Origin: Trifolium pratense
Lineage: Eukaryota; Streptophyta; Magnoliopsida; Fabales; Fabaceae
Reading direction: 5' to 3'
NCBI RefSeq assembly: GCF_020283565.1
Contig: NC_060059.1
Span: 44,228,215-44,292,214 of the forward strand
DNA: 64,000 nt
Shown here: in pieces, positions 33,351 to 44,228 of the stretch
Layout: each line of letters begins with the position of its first letter
Position numbering within the stretch: position 1 is the first letter of the stretch
Position numbers and translations under genes: made by a program
The notes under the pieces: generated by a model
The model's database searches: none
Told to the model about the DNA's origin: nothing
Seen by the model: the letters and a program-made list of their open reading frames with translations, nothing else

Positions 33351-33853
33351 AGTTTGATACATCAAAGGTTGTAACATCCTCGTTAATTGTTGTTGTTAGT
33401 TTTTATTTTGGTTAATGGTGGGTGTATAGTTTATTGATCCGTACATAACAAAGATGGTTTGCACATGATTATTGTTGGGGTGTGTGTTGTATATATACAC
33501 TTGAGATCTGGTCGTAGTAATTTTTATTTGTAAAGGATGGTGGATGATGAGCATGCTTTGAACATCAATTATTATTCAGGTTTAGAGGACAGAGGCCAAC
33601 GCATTGGAAGCAATTTAAGGATGGTTTTACCATTTGAATAGTGAAACTCGTGTGGACATTCGCTCATAAATTCTTTAAGACCTTAAATTGGATTCTATGA
33701 TTCATCATTTAAAAGAAAAAATATTGTATGAGATGTCTTGGCTAACTCATGTAAGGCCTTAAATATGAGATATCAAGTCTTCACATAGATATAACAATTA
33801 GGAGTAATATTTATATTGTCTTGACTCGTTATATGGTATGTAAGTGTCATAAG

Positions 33854-34372
33854 CAAGGTTGTCAGAACCGGACCGGTCATCGAACCGGCGAGCTCACCGG
33901 TTCAAGGTTCAATTGGTCGGACCGGGTTCAATCGGGGTCAAATCGTTTTTAATTAAATATATATTTTAATTAATATATAAATAAATATATGTGAATAATT
34001 GCTCAATATTTCATAATTTCACACATTAAAAAGATAAAATATCACAAGTCAAAATAAAATAAAATTTATAATTCAAACCAAATGAAAAATAGATGAAAAA
34101 CAAAAACATTTTCTATTCCTACGACGTCGTTGTTTTGTTTCAGATTTTTTTTTTAAAAAAAAATTAAAACGACGTCGTTTTGCCCTATTTTTTTAAAAAT
34201 AAAAATAAAAAATCCGCAAAACCGCTTGAACCGCCCGGCCGGTTCAACCCGGTTCGACCCCGGTTCACGCGTTTTTTTGCCGGTCGGTTTCCTATCCGTT
34301 TTTTGCTCAAAACCGAACCGTTTTCATGACCGGTTCACGGTCCGACCGGCCGGTCCGGTTTTGATAACCTTG
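33854..34372. mobile_element. hAT element A (CCGG-rich), 8-bp target site shared with element B
   Basis: It begins caaggttgtcagaaccgg and ends ccggttttgataaccttg. It is flanked by gtcataag (33846-33853 and 34373-34380). The ends are crowded with aaccggaccgg words. There is no transposase frame; the frame at 34226-34585 is artefactual. Confidence 0.85.
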
Positions 34373-34380
34373 GTCATAAG

Positions 34381-35652
34381 CATGGTAATTAAAACCGAAC
34401 CGGACCGGCCGGTTCAACCGGTCGGACCGGAAACCGGACCTATGGCCGGTCCGGCTAGGCCTAAAAACCGTTGTATGTCAGAACCGGGATATAACCCAGA
34501 AAATCGGACAAAACCCGGACAAAACCGAGAGAACCGGCGGTTCGGACAGTTCATAAGGTTTGACCGTGCTTTTTTTTTTGTATAATGAAAGAACAGAAAC
34601 AACAGTTGTAGAAAGAAAAAAGTCAAAAAACAGAAACCGTATGATTTGGCATAAAAATCATCTTCTTCTTGCTATATTCACAATTGCAGAACAATCAAAC
34701 TAACACAAAACAATTCTCATATCTTCCAATCAATTTGATTTTAAATGTGAGAAAGAAAAAAAGATGCAGTAAATATGAGTTTAAGGTGAGATAAAAGATG
34801 AGAAAGGTGGCGGTCATACATGAGAAGAAAGAAGTAAAGATAAAAACATTAAAGATAAAAACATTATAGAGAATTAGGGTTACTACTATTAAAGATAAAA
34901 ACATTATAAAGAAGTAACTTTTAAGTCCAATGTTTTTTTTTTCGTAAAAAAAACACTAAGAAAATGGTTAACATGTTTAGTTAATTATAAAACAATATTG
35001 AATTAGGATAAAAAAAATGTAAATTTTTTCGAAAAATATTTTTATTTCCGAAAAAAAAAACACTAAGAAAATGGTTAACATGTTTAGTTAATTAGTAAAA
35101 AATATTGAATTAGGATAAAAAAATGTAAATTTTTTCGAAAAATAAAACACTAAGAAAATGTATGATTTGATGATTTGCTAGATTTCTAATTATCGGTTTT
35201 TAGTTGTTTAAACTGTGCAATGTAATTTGTTGGTGTTTAATTGTTGTATGAAGTCTTTCCTATGAAAATCGATGGTGCTTATCAATTATTTCACATAATT
35301 TTAATCACAATTGATATACTTGCCATAGTGATTGAAAATATTGTCTTGCATTGAATGGTGGCGGGTGGCCTTGTTTTTTTGACAGACTAGTCTATTAATT
35401 AATGATTTTTAATAGCTCTTTTTTTAAATGGATAACTTCTTTTTTCTTATATATTTTTTTATCATTTTTAATTTTTATATTATATCTTAAGTGTGAAATA
35501 TGATTTTTTTTTTTTACTTTTTATATAGAAATTTTTTTTAAAAATGTATTTAGTTATAACCGGTTGAACCCTAGTCAAACCCCGGTTTAACCTTCGAACC
35601 TCGAACCCATGAGTATACCAGTTTAATGTCCGGTCCGATTATGATTATCTTG
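34381..35652. mobile_element. hAT element B, back to back with element A
   Basis: It begins catggtaattaaaaccg and ends ggtccgattatgattatcttg, inverted copies of one terminus. Its left flank is the gtcataag at 34373-34380 and its right flank a third gtcataag at 35653-35660. The middle is AT-rich with a tandem repeat at 34945-35165. It is 1272 bases and non-coding. Confidence 0.82.
34945..35165. repeat. Short tandem repeat, about 107 and 87 base spacing
   Basis: cactaagaaaatggttaaca recurs at 34954 and 35061, and in shortened form at 35148, with intervening ttgaattaggata and aatttttcgaaaaat words also repeated. Confidence 0.8.
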
Positions 35653-35660
35653 GTCATAAG

Positions 35661-37080
35661 TTATTATCATAGTGATAGTGGTGTATAGCATCCTTCAACG
35701 TAAAACCGCTAGGGAACCTAGATGTCAAGTTGAGTGTTTTGTCGTCGTTCAAACATTGTCCGTAACTGGACAGACAACTATAAAGTCTGTTGATTTGTAC
35801 TCCACGAATCATGTTGAAGGACATGAGAGGCATATGTGAGATTTGTCCATCCTGCATAGCCGGAGTAATATCCACGGCTCCTTGATCGAGTATGACTATA
35901 AAGTGTGTGACTACACCAGAATAAGTCAATATGAAATATTAATGGACTTGAATTAAGGGCCCGTTTGGATTTGACTTATTTTTGAGCTTATGAAAATAAC
36001 TTATGCAAATAAATAAATTTTTATGTTAATTCATAAGTATTTACCAACAAAAATTGAATTTTTATAAGTTGTTTTCTCATAAATTACCTTGAAAAACTTA
36101 TAATAATAAATAAAAACTTATTTATTTTAAGTTATTTCACATAGAATAAAAAATAAGTCAACCCAAACGGACCCTAAGTATCCTCGAATATGAAGGAATA
36201 TAATAATTGGATGTACTATTATACGAAGATGACAATACTATATCTTGTGTTCAATTTAGATATCAGAGCAAAAAAATAATTATACACATAATCATTATCA
36301 CGGAAATGCTATGCCAGATCACATGACATTCTCGTAACTTGGATAACAGTGACATGTGTCTAGTTATGAGAACTTACAATGTCACACATATAAGGGAAAC
36401 ATATTTCCTGCGCAATTACACCTCTGAACCGTCCAATTTAAATGGACAACTAAGATTGATTTACTGTGTTAGTGATCTGAATCGTTTGATCTCTAATCAA
36501 TAGCTCAGATTCCTTATTGCGTGAAACAGCGTGATAATAGGACTACATAAAATTCTGGTCCCACATATAAGAACAGATAGACGAGAGATTAATTAAATGA
36601 ATGAAATTCATATACTAATTTGGTGAACCATATTAGAATTTAGTAATTTACCCTAATTTTGAATGGTAAACTTAAGTGAGAAATACAATAGTAGTACACC
36701 ATAAGATTAAGAGACGTGGTACACACAAGTGGTTCTATATAAATAGAACCCTTGGGCTGATTTATTTATTTAATAATGTGAAAACAGTTTAAAAAAACCC
36801 TTGCCGCACGCACTAGGATTTCTGGATCTCTCAATCGCTCTACTTACGATCATTCGCAACTAGCACAGTAGACGGAAGAGTTGTTCGTGTGAATTGAGTA
36901 GAGGTGTTTGTGATTCATGCATGCAACACTCGTGATCAAACTCCTCGATTCTTCAAGAGGTAAGTAAACACATGAATTCATAGCGATTCTTGTTGTTCAA
37001 AGTAATCTAGGCAAAGGGGTTTTTATGCTCGGGATTGATTTTAAAAGTCTACCTCTCGATTCTCCAACATCAATTTGTCA
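35661..37080 (+). mobile_element. Probable LTR-retrotransposon LTR remnant
   Basis: A GC-balanced stretch unlike the surroundings with a TATA-like ctatataaatag (about 36735) followed by gggtttct-, cgcactaggatttctggatc- and ttcaagaggtaagtaa-type leader text, resembling LTR R/U5 leaders that I have seen in plant Copia elements. No gag or pol follows. A Tourist MITE is inserted at 35957. Boundaries are not defined; it may continue left of the two hAT elements. Confidence 0.4.
35957..36174. mobile_element. Tourist (PIF/Harbinger) MITE
   Basis: Termini gggcccgtttggatttgac and the inverse of gtcaacccaaacggaccc enclose 218 bases and are flanked by TAA on both sides (35954-35956, 36175-36177), the PIF/Harbinger three-base duplication. 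Confidence 0.88.
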
Positions 37081-37554
37081 AGGCTTTTGATGGAGCTTCT
37101 AGAGGTCATCCTAGGATCTCAGCTTGTTGTGGGATTTTACGAGGTCGTTGTTTGGAATTTTCTTGGAGATTTTTCTGAAGCAATTGGGATTTCTGATGCC
37201 TTTTATTAAGCTGAGGTTATTTGATATATAATTTCGAAAGAATAATTTGTCAAAGGGAGGTTAACTATAGTTTTTTGACTATTTTTTTTATTAATCAATT
37301 TTGGCAACTTGATTTGATGCTAAGGTTGGACTTTAAACTATTTTGGGGCAATTTCTTTCTTTGTATTCATGATTTATCATGCATGTTAGTTTAGTCTTGC
37401 TGTTGAGTCGCATGGTTGTTTCTTATTTGTATCAAGTCAAAACTTCTCAACTGTATTGGATATCTTTCTTTCATAACCTTTATTTAAAGTCTGGCACTCT
37501 TTCAGGATGGTAACTGGAACAGGATGTTAAATGAGCCCCTTCCTTATTATGCAG
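37081..37554. other. Flank of the GRIK fragment
   Basis: Probably intronic sequence carried along with the GRIK exons. No clear exon with GRIK similarity was recognised before 37555. Confidence 0.3.
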
Positions 37555-37945
37555 GCTCTTTACAAAAGTAGCGTTGATGGAAAGCATTATGCAATTAAGG
37601 TAATGGCACTTTAGTGTTAGCATTCAAACCATTTGAAAGTTTTTTTTGTAACAGAGCAGAAGTGACTTTTCCTGACGGTAGGGAAGTGTGACGTAGATAG
37701 GTTGTTGGACTAGCTCGTGTGACTGAGCAATTGTGGACTCTATTGAGAAATTGAAATTGAATAAACACAAACCAATCAAAGCCTCACTGCAATATTGCAC
37801 ATCTCTACTGTTATTATCAAGATAAGGACATTGCTGATGATTTATTGACATTAAATCTTTTGAACTGCAGTCCTTTCACAAGTCTCACTTACGGAAGCTT
37901 CGATTTGCTCCATCTGAGACTGCCATGACTCATGTTCTACGTAAG
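37555..37945 (+). pseudogene. GRIK/SnAK-type kinase gene fragment (two exons)
   Basis: Exon 37555-37599 reads ALYKSSVDGKHYAIK, the ATP-lysine strand of a kinase. Exon 37871-37945 reads SFHKSHLRKLRFAPSETAM followed by THVLRK. The FHKSHL and APSETAM words are characteristic of the SnRK1-activating kinases GRIK1/2 (SnAK). Both exons have proper acceptor and donor sites and connect in frame, so this is unprocessed genomic DNA. The glycine loop and the whole C lobe are absent. It cannot encode an active kinase. Confidence 0.8.
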
Positions 37946-38528
37946 GTATTTCTTCTAGTATCTTTTTTTGGATAAACATTGGAGGTTTCCCCATTGCATG
38001 GTTGGGGTATTGGCTTATTAATATCTTCAATCATAATTGGCTAGAAACATGTTTTAAGTGTGAATATACTGAATCTGGTTCACAAGTTGCTCATCACCTA
38101 GTGGCTACTGCTTCATTTTCCTGTTATACATATTAAGAGAGACTGAATTTTACTGACTCACAGTTGTTGCTTTCTAGACATCAGTGATTACTATTTTGTA
38201 TGGCATGAATTTGCATTAGAATAAGGCTAGAATATACTTACCCAATTTAACATGTTTGTCCTGCTTATATAGGAACAATGCAGACATTAGACGCAAGGCA
38301 TATAGAACTATTCCTTTGTGAAGGCTACCAAAACGGGAGCTGGGAGTATGAGGTTGTCGGATCTCATGATGTCAAGAAACGAGCATTGGAGGCACTCACA
38401 TGTTAACCATACCATCTTGGTATATATTTTATTTGTTCTAGCTTATACCAGAGTTCATTTGCATTCTACTCTAAGTACTGGTTTGTGTAATTTGGATTCT
38501 TGATGCTTATAAATTCTGTTAATTTCAG
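37946..38528. other. Between kinase fragments
   Basis: Contains a possible exon-like frame around 38318-38420 (SMRLSDLMMSRNEHWR in one frame) that I do not recognise. Otherwise intron-like. Confidence 0.3.
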
Positions 38529-38811
38529 GTTGTTGGTTTATGAGTATGTTAACAATGGAAATTTAGAGCAATGGCTTCATGGAGCCATGCAGCAATATGA
38601 CTTTCTTACATGGGATGCTCGGATCAAAATCCTTCTGGGAACAACTAAAGCGTACAATTACAATTCTTCTGTAAACATCCCTGATTTGTTTTTGTAGAAA
38701 GTCCCTTTTTACTTTTGGTGAGTTTCATTTTACTGATCTTGTGATTAGGTTGCAGGCTGGCTTACTTGCACGAAGGCTCACAAGTCGACATTGGAGGCTG
38801 CCATTCTCAAG
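38529..38811 (+). pseudogene. Receptor-like kinase gene fragment (two exons)
   Basis: Exon 38529-38651 encodes [20 protein letters not shown] and then [16 protein letters not shown], matching subdomains V-VIa of the At2g42960/At5g18500-type receptor-like kinases. Exon 38756-38811 continues in frame LAYLHEG but then diverges (SQVDIGGCHSQ), losing the HRD loop. Splice sites look intact. This is a different kinase family from the GRIK exons just upstream, so the locus is chimeric. Confidence 0.8.
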
Positions 38812-39286
38812 GTATCAGATCATATGTTCTTTAATTGTCATATATGGAAAATGAATTTTGTTTTAACCTTTCCATGCATAATGATCAGATTTTAATCATG
38901 GACTGACTTATGTTTTTAACCATCTTTTAGTTCAAAACATGAAACCAATGAAAGGGGTGGAATATCTAATATCAAATAAGTTGGTGGAAAACAAATCTGC
39001 CTCTGTTGCTCATATGCCGACCTAATGTGATGATGTTCTTAATTATAAGAACATGGTGGTGTTGAGCGAGATGATGAGGTAACAGTTTTGATTGATTTCA
39101 CAGTTTTGGGAACCACTTTGGCCATGTATGTTTACTTCATGCAAATATAAAGCAACCATTTGGCATGTTCTGTGGCTTTGTAGCTTTACTATTTTGAAAA
39201 TTTATTTACTATTTTCCTGTCTCCTAGTCAAGTAGTAATCACCCAAAGCATATAATTAAAAGAAAAATAACTATGTAGACATTAGC
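38812..39286. other. Intron-like flank, nothing recognised
   Basis: No further kinase exon was recognised. The sequence runs up to the target site of the 2.7 kb LTR insertion. Confidence 0.35.
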
Positions 39287-41959
39287 TGTAACGCCCCAAC
39301 CAAATTTATCTAGAATATTTAGTCGAGACATACATAATTGAATCCGGATAATTAAAATTACAGAAAAATTCTTGTTTGAGCAAAACAACATGAGGTCTCA
39401 AAGTAAACATCATGCAATACATAGGTCTAAGATGTTTAATTCACAACTAAAACCGTCATACTTAGTTCCAAATAACATCAAACTACAACAAGAAAGGGAA
39501 AGAGCTGAATAAAACATCATGAGCTAAACTCGACACAACATCAGTCATCTGCTTTTTCTTTACCCCTAACTTGCTCAACCTGCATATCTGAACAAAATGT
39601 GAGGAGTGAGACAGTCACTTCGTCTCAGCGGTTCCATTTACCTAGAGAGTTAGCAACTAAGAGGAACAAACTAACAGTTGATCATTATGTATCATCATAT
39701 TCATTCATAACTTACATAGCATATAAATAAGTGTTTCACACAATAATTATCTTGATTCATTTTACATAGATAATCTGAGGTGAGTTAGGCTCAGAGTATC
39801 TACCTAGTCGGCTAAACTCCCTATCAAGGGCTAAAGCACGACTCCTTGACTCATCTTGTCGTTACGTGGGACCCCATCTTGAAATCCCAACCAGATTATC
39901 CAATCACTATATCTAGTGATCTCTGGTACCACTAGGGTCACAACTTAAACTTATAATCACTTATACATACATGGCTCAAATCCATTACATATACTTGATC
40001 AACTTATTCATATATATATTAAATATATACAATCAGGTAGTATCATGAATCTCTAGATGTTACCACACTTCACTATACATAGGGGCACTTAGTGTTAGTT
40101 ATAAGTTAGCAACTAATTAAATAATTTCTACCTTATCCTAGTACTAACTCCATCCCATTTCTAAGTTTCAAATTAATGAAAATTAATTTATGATGTTATA
40201 CTAATAATTTTTGGGCACCTACATTACGTAAAATCGCACTAAATGCGAGACAAAGCGAGCTAAGGCTGCTGCCTCGAGCGCCCCACGATGGGTGTGGCGC
40301 GCCCCGCGCAATGGGCAGCATCGAACCCGCAGGAAAGAAACAAAAACCAGTTCCATTTATGCAGAAAATGCAGCAACCATTCCTTCTTTTCATGCATAAA
40401 ATTATAGCAAATCAGTCCCATTGTTATGCAGAAAAAAAAAATGCAGCAACCAGTCCTTTTTATGCATAAAATTATAGCAAACCAGTCCCATTGTTATGCA
40501 GAGAAAAATGCAGCAACCAATACTTCTTTTTTTTTATGCAGAAAATTATAGCAAAACAGTCCCATTTTATGCAGAAAGATCCAGCAAAATAGTCTCATTT
40601 TTATGCAGAGAAATATAGTAAAACAATCCCATTTTTATGCATTTTCACCCAGATTAAGAACTAATGCACATGCCCAACTTTTAACTTATTAGTTCAACAT
40701 CATTACAAGGGAAAAAGAGATTATAACTACCATAACATTTGGGCAATTAATTTATCATAAAGAGAAAAATGGGGTTTTCTAATTTTCTCTCTCTAATCCA
40801 TAATCTAGTTTATGGTCTTAATTTCTACACTACTTACATGTTAGTTTCAGCCATTAAAGGAGTAATCAATCTATATAGGGTGGTCTCTAATCTAGGGAAC
40901 TCACCTCAATGAAAAGAATTTGATGATGATGATGCTAGCTCCAAAACACATCTTGCTTCCGCTTCCAACTTCCAGCCTTCAGTTTAAACTTGTCCCTCCA
41001 TTTTAAAAAGTCTCGGGACACATATATTTATATATATATGGCCTAGTCCTATACCACTCACGCATCCAAAATCTTGCTGCCACCCAACCACTACACATTT
41101 GCTTTCTAGAATAATACTCATCTCAAGAAAAACAGTTCCAAAAGCATCAGAGCACCGAATCCAAGTACTTTACAAGTTACCATGTTAGAAACTCAACAAT
41201 ATGGCTTCACATAGAATCCTTATATTTCTATCTTGAATCATGGCTACTTGAGACAACAAGAATAACTATGCTATTATTCATCACACCAATTGGTTAAAAA
41301 GGAACCTTAAATTTGAACACTCCATAAGCTTACAATTGAGTGAATCAACACATGCATGAGATCCCAATTGAGATAAAAGGCAACAACTCAATTTCTTTAA
41401 CCCATGAGGAAGGTTTCTCGACCAAACAGAAAAAGGAACAGGAGTTAATCACTTTCTTCCTACTCTTATCTTCTGTTCCCAACACCTCAAATATTGATTA
41501 TATGAAGAATTTCGTTCATACATGAGTTCAAAATGAAGGATTTGTGAGAAGGGGGTTTTGGGGTTTCAGATAGATTTGTGACCAAGAGGGGAAAAGGATA
41601 GAAACTGAGCAAAATATTGTTAGGAATGGGTTCCAATAGTAACGAGTTTATGATCTTATTTCATGCATGTGTTTGATTTGAGGGATTGATGAGGAAGAAA
41701 TCGAAGGTTAAGGCTATGGAGGGGAAAGGGTACGCTGCTGACAAGAAGAGAAAAGGGAAAAAATCTGTTTTTGCATTTCCTCTCATTAAAATTGGGCTTA
41801 AATAATATTTGTGTTCTCTGTTACCAAACTGCCCTTGGATTCTCCCTTACTACTAATATCTTGTTCCGTTTTATTACTTCACATAATCCTCTACTACTAT
41901 CCAATGGAATTCCACAATTAATATTGCTATTGGTATTAATTAGAAATTGGGTTGTTACA
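39287..41959 (-). mobile_element. Large solo LTR (Gypsy, probably Tekay/chromovirus type)
   Basis: The insert starts tgtaacgccccaacc and ends gggttgttaca and is flanked by the 5-base duplication ttagc (39282-39286 and 41960-41964). On the minus strand it begins TGTAACAACCC and ends GGGGCGTTACA, typical of long Gypsy LTRs, and a TATA-rich word lies at about 41020-41040. A minisatellite is inside (40355-40640). There is no gag-pol. The lineage name is from memory of LTR ends, not a search. Confidence 0.8.
40355..40640. repeat. Minisatellite in the solo LTR
   Basis: Units of roughly 60 bases built on ttatgcagaaaaatgcagcaa and cataaaattatagcaaa plus cagtcccatt are repeated four to five times with drift. 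Confidence 0.8.
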
Positions 41960-42101
41960 TTAGCTTTGTAAATGAATCAACATGCACAAATGCACACAGT
42001 CGACATAACATAAATAATAATCCTGAATTATGATTCTATTTTGTCTACATTTTTTGTGTAAATGTTTATATTGACTCAGATATTGTGGTTTGTAATTTTA
42101 G

Positions 42102-42620
42102 GTGTATTATGAAACATACACAATCTCTCTACAATCCATAGACGGTAGATGCAAAGTCAGGAAAAAGATTGATGTCCCTGAAGGATGTGCCCCTGGAGGA
42201 ATCTTCCATAATGTCTTTTTAATAAGTAAATAATCACCAAACTATTTGTTAACGGTCCTCCATTGGATGAAATATGTAAATAATTAATCACCCTCTATAA
42301 AAGCTCTCCTAAACAATCTCACGAGATATTATTTTTCAGGTGTTTCATCAACTAAATGGACAATTGAACATGAAGAACCAGTTGGGAATGTGTTTAAAGC
42401 TAATCATCCTGAAGCTGGTGTTTATCGACAATTGCAATGTTATTTTTAGGTAAGTGGTCCCAAAAATATATTTTTTGGCTTAAAGGGTTAATTTAACGGA
42501 ACACGATGAAGTGACTCAAATAATTGTAACGCAGGGTTATAATGGAGAAATGTGGGAACGTAGAGACTGTATCTCAACGATCGAAGCTACAGAATTGGCC
42601 TTTGCAAGTTGATTTACATA
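42102..42620 (+). pseudogene. MET1 DNA methyltransferase gene fragment, plus-strand copy
   Basis: Block 42102-42225 reads VYYETYTISLQSIDGRCK and VRKKIDVPE, like the second BAH domain region of plant MET1. Exon 42340-42449 reads [16 protein letters not shown] and FKANHPEA, the start of the catalytic domain after the SAM motif. Exon 42535 onward reads VIMEKCGNVE. Breaks: two bases missing after HPEA, and a frame slip after GNVE before DCISTIEATELA. The exons that carry DIFAGCGG and the Pro-Cys catalytic motif are absent. Maintenance CG methylation is the family's role; this fragment cannot perform it. Confidence 0.85.
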
Positions 42621-42943
42621 TTATCAAGGTCAGAGACTAATTCAGTAGCTTCGGTCGTAGAGATACAGTCTCCTATGTTTCCACATTTCTCCATTATAGC
42701 CCTGTGTTACAATCATTTGAGTCACTCCATTGTGTTCAATTAAATTAACCCTTTAGGCCTGAAAATATATTTTTGGGATCACTTACCTAAAAATAACATT
42801 GCAATTGTCAATAAACACCAACGCTTCAGGATGATTAGCTTTAAACGCATTCCCAGCTGGTTCTTCATATTCAATTGCCCATTTAGTTGATGAAACACCT
42901 GAAAAATAATATCTCGTGAGATTGTTTAGGAGAACTTATAGAA
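42294..42943. repeat. Near-palindromic inverted repeat of MET1 sequence
   Basis: Arm 42294-42598 is matched by the reverse complement of 42637-42943 at roughly 90 percent by eye, with introns and exons in the same order, leaving a loop of about 38 bases. An RNA crossing it would fold into a long hairpin. Confidence 0.93.
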
Positions 42944-43179
42944 ACAACTTATGATAAGTCCATAAGCATTTGTGCTAATTAAGTTGTATATACAAGCAAA
43001 GCCATAGCATACAATTGTGTTTCTTTCTAAAATAAGTGCAGTTAAGATTACCTGACTGGTGCAGCCACCATATTTTTCATTTGATGTTTTGCTTTCAAGA
43101 TCAGTCTCTGAAATGCTATCTCCTTTACATTTTCCCTTTTTCTTTCTAGCTGCAGGCTGCAGCATCAGCTGTATGTCCC
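42630..43179 (-). pseudogene. MET1 DNA methyltransferase gene fragment, minus-strand copy
   Basis: Exon 43052-43179 contains ARKKKGKCKGDSISETD, the Lys-rich linker between BAH domains and the catalytic domain. Exon 42787-42898 reads [16 protein letters not shown], then [19 protein letters not shown]. The next exon, from 42701, reads AIMEKCGNIGDCISTTEATEL. This copy keeps the normal MET1 frame where the plus copy has lost it, so it is nearer the parent gene. The exon with DIFAGCGG is missing between the first two, and nothing follows the palindrome centre. It is not a working enzyme. Confidence 0.85.
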
Positions 43180-43273
43180 CTAAAATATTTGACTTTAATA
43201 TGAGCTGGCAACCGTCAAGCAAATGAAAAATAAATTAATTCTTCGTAAAAAAATCATATGCCATCCTTATACT

Positions 43274-43836
43274 TAGGCATGACAATAATACCCATACTGT
43301 ATATGTTGAAACCATACCCGATTTAACGGGAAAAATTCTAGTTGATTGGGTTCGGGTTTGAGTTTATCCTGATTTCAAAAGATGGGTTTGATGCAGGTAA
43401 TGAGGACATTGATACTCACCTGAATCTGTCCCGAATCCGTCTCGCTTATACTAAAAATTAGATTTTACCTATTTTACATTGGAAATTCTTAAACAATCTA
43501 TTAAATTAGATTCATATATTTATTTTTAATTTGAGTATTGAACAAACTATTATCTCTATTTATTTTCTTTATTTAAAAAAATATTATTGAAACAAAATAA
43601 TATTGACATTTAACTTCTTTTTTTAATAAGAAAAAAAAATACAATTCAAATTCATGTGAAAAGAGGCATAACGGGATACCTGAATCTTGTCGGGGATACT
43701 CGATCCCCGTTGTGTATGAGTTTGGAATTATATTTTTTATTCCCGCTTGAAATTGGGATGAGTTTGGGGAAACCCGAACTTTATGGGTTTAAGTTTGGGG
43801 AGGACAAAATTCGTCCCTGCCCCATTGTCATGCTTA
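43274..43836. mobile_element. hAT element with 8-bp target-site duplication
   Basis: Termini taggcatgacaat and the inverse of attgtcatgctta are flanked by cttatact (43266-43273 and 43837-43844). The interior has gggt/accc-rich subterminal text (gggttcgggtttgag; gggaaacccgaac) and an AT-rich middle. Frames 43656-43865 and 43737-43952 are artefacts. Confidence 0.8.
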
Positions 43837-43844
43837 CTTATACT

Positions 43845-44228
43845 TGCATCAAAATATTGATTTGATATCCTTAATAATAATAATAATAGTCTATCATCAA
43901 CTACAATTGGATAATTAAAGAAATAACATGAGTTGTAACTAAAATTCAACACTGAATCCGTCTATAATTATAAAAAAAACATGGCGAGTTCATTGAACAT
44001 GCATTAGTAATTTCACTTGATTGTTGATACAAGTATCATTGCCGTCATTGTCAACCTCTAGTTCGAAACAGTTTTTGCATGAATGATATATACCTTATTC
44101 ATCATCTAGATCAATTGGATCAACGTGAACAAGCTTCGATGCAGATTAAATCACCGATCTGAGAAGAACAAGGAAATTGGAGAAGAACAAGGCTGGTTAG
44201 GGATTACGAACTCACCTATCTGAGATTT
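43845..44228. other. Intergenic, nothing recognised
   Basis: A purine-rich stretch near 44160-44190 (gagaagaacaagg twice). No gene. Confidence 0.4.

Larger units (their letters stand above)
31205..33720 (+). repeat. Right arm of inverted segmental duplication
   Basis: Inverse of 25150-28150. It includes the intact DUF7870 gene and the downstream block 33420-33600. The spacer between arms (about 28151-31204) holds a hAT element, a SINE, a mini-Helitron and a Stowaway MITE. A SINE at 33150-33350 is specific to this arm. Confidence 0.85.

Noticed and set aside
35654..35929. 91-codon minus-strand frame ending in HHYHYDNNL
   Set aside because: It lies in probable LTR sequence, has no recognised domain, and its start is next to a MITE insertion.
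40355..40640. Regularly spaced repeats suggesting a CRISPR-like array
   Set aside because: They are a drifting minisatellite inside a plant LTR, with no constant repeat/variable spacer pattern.
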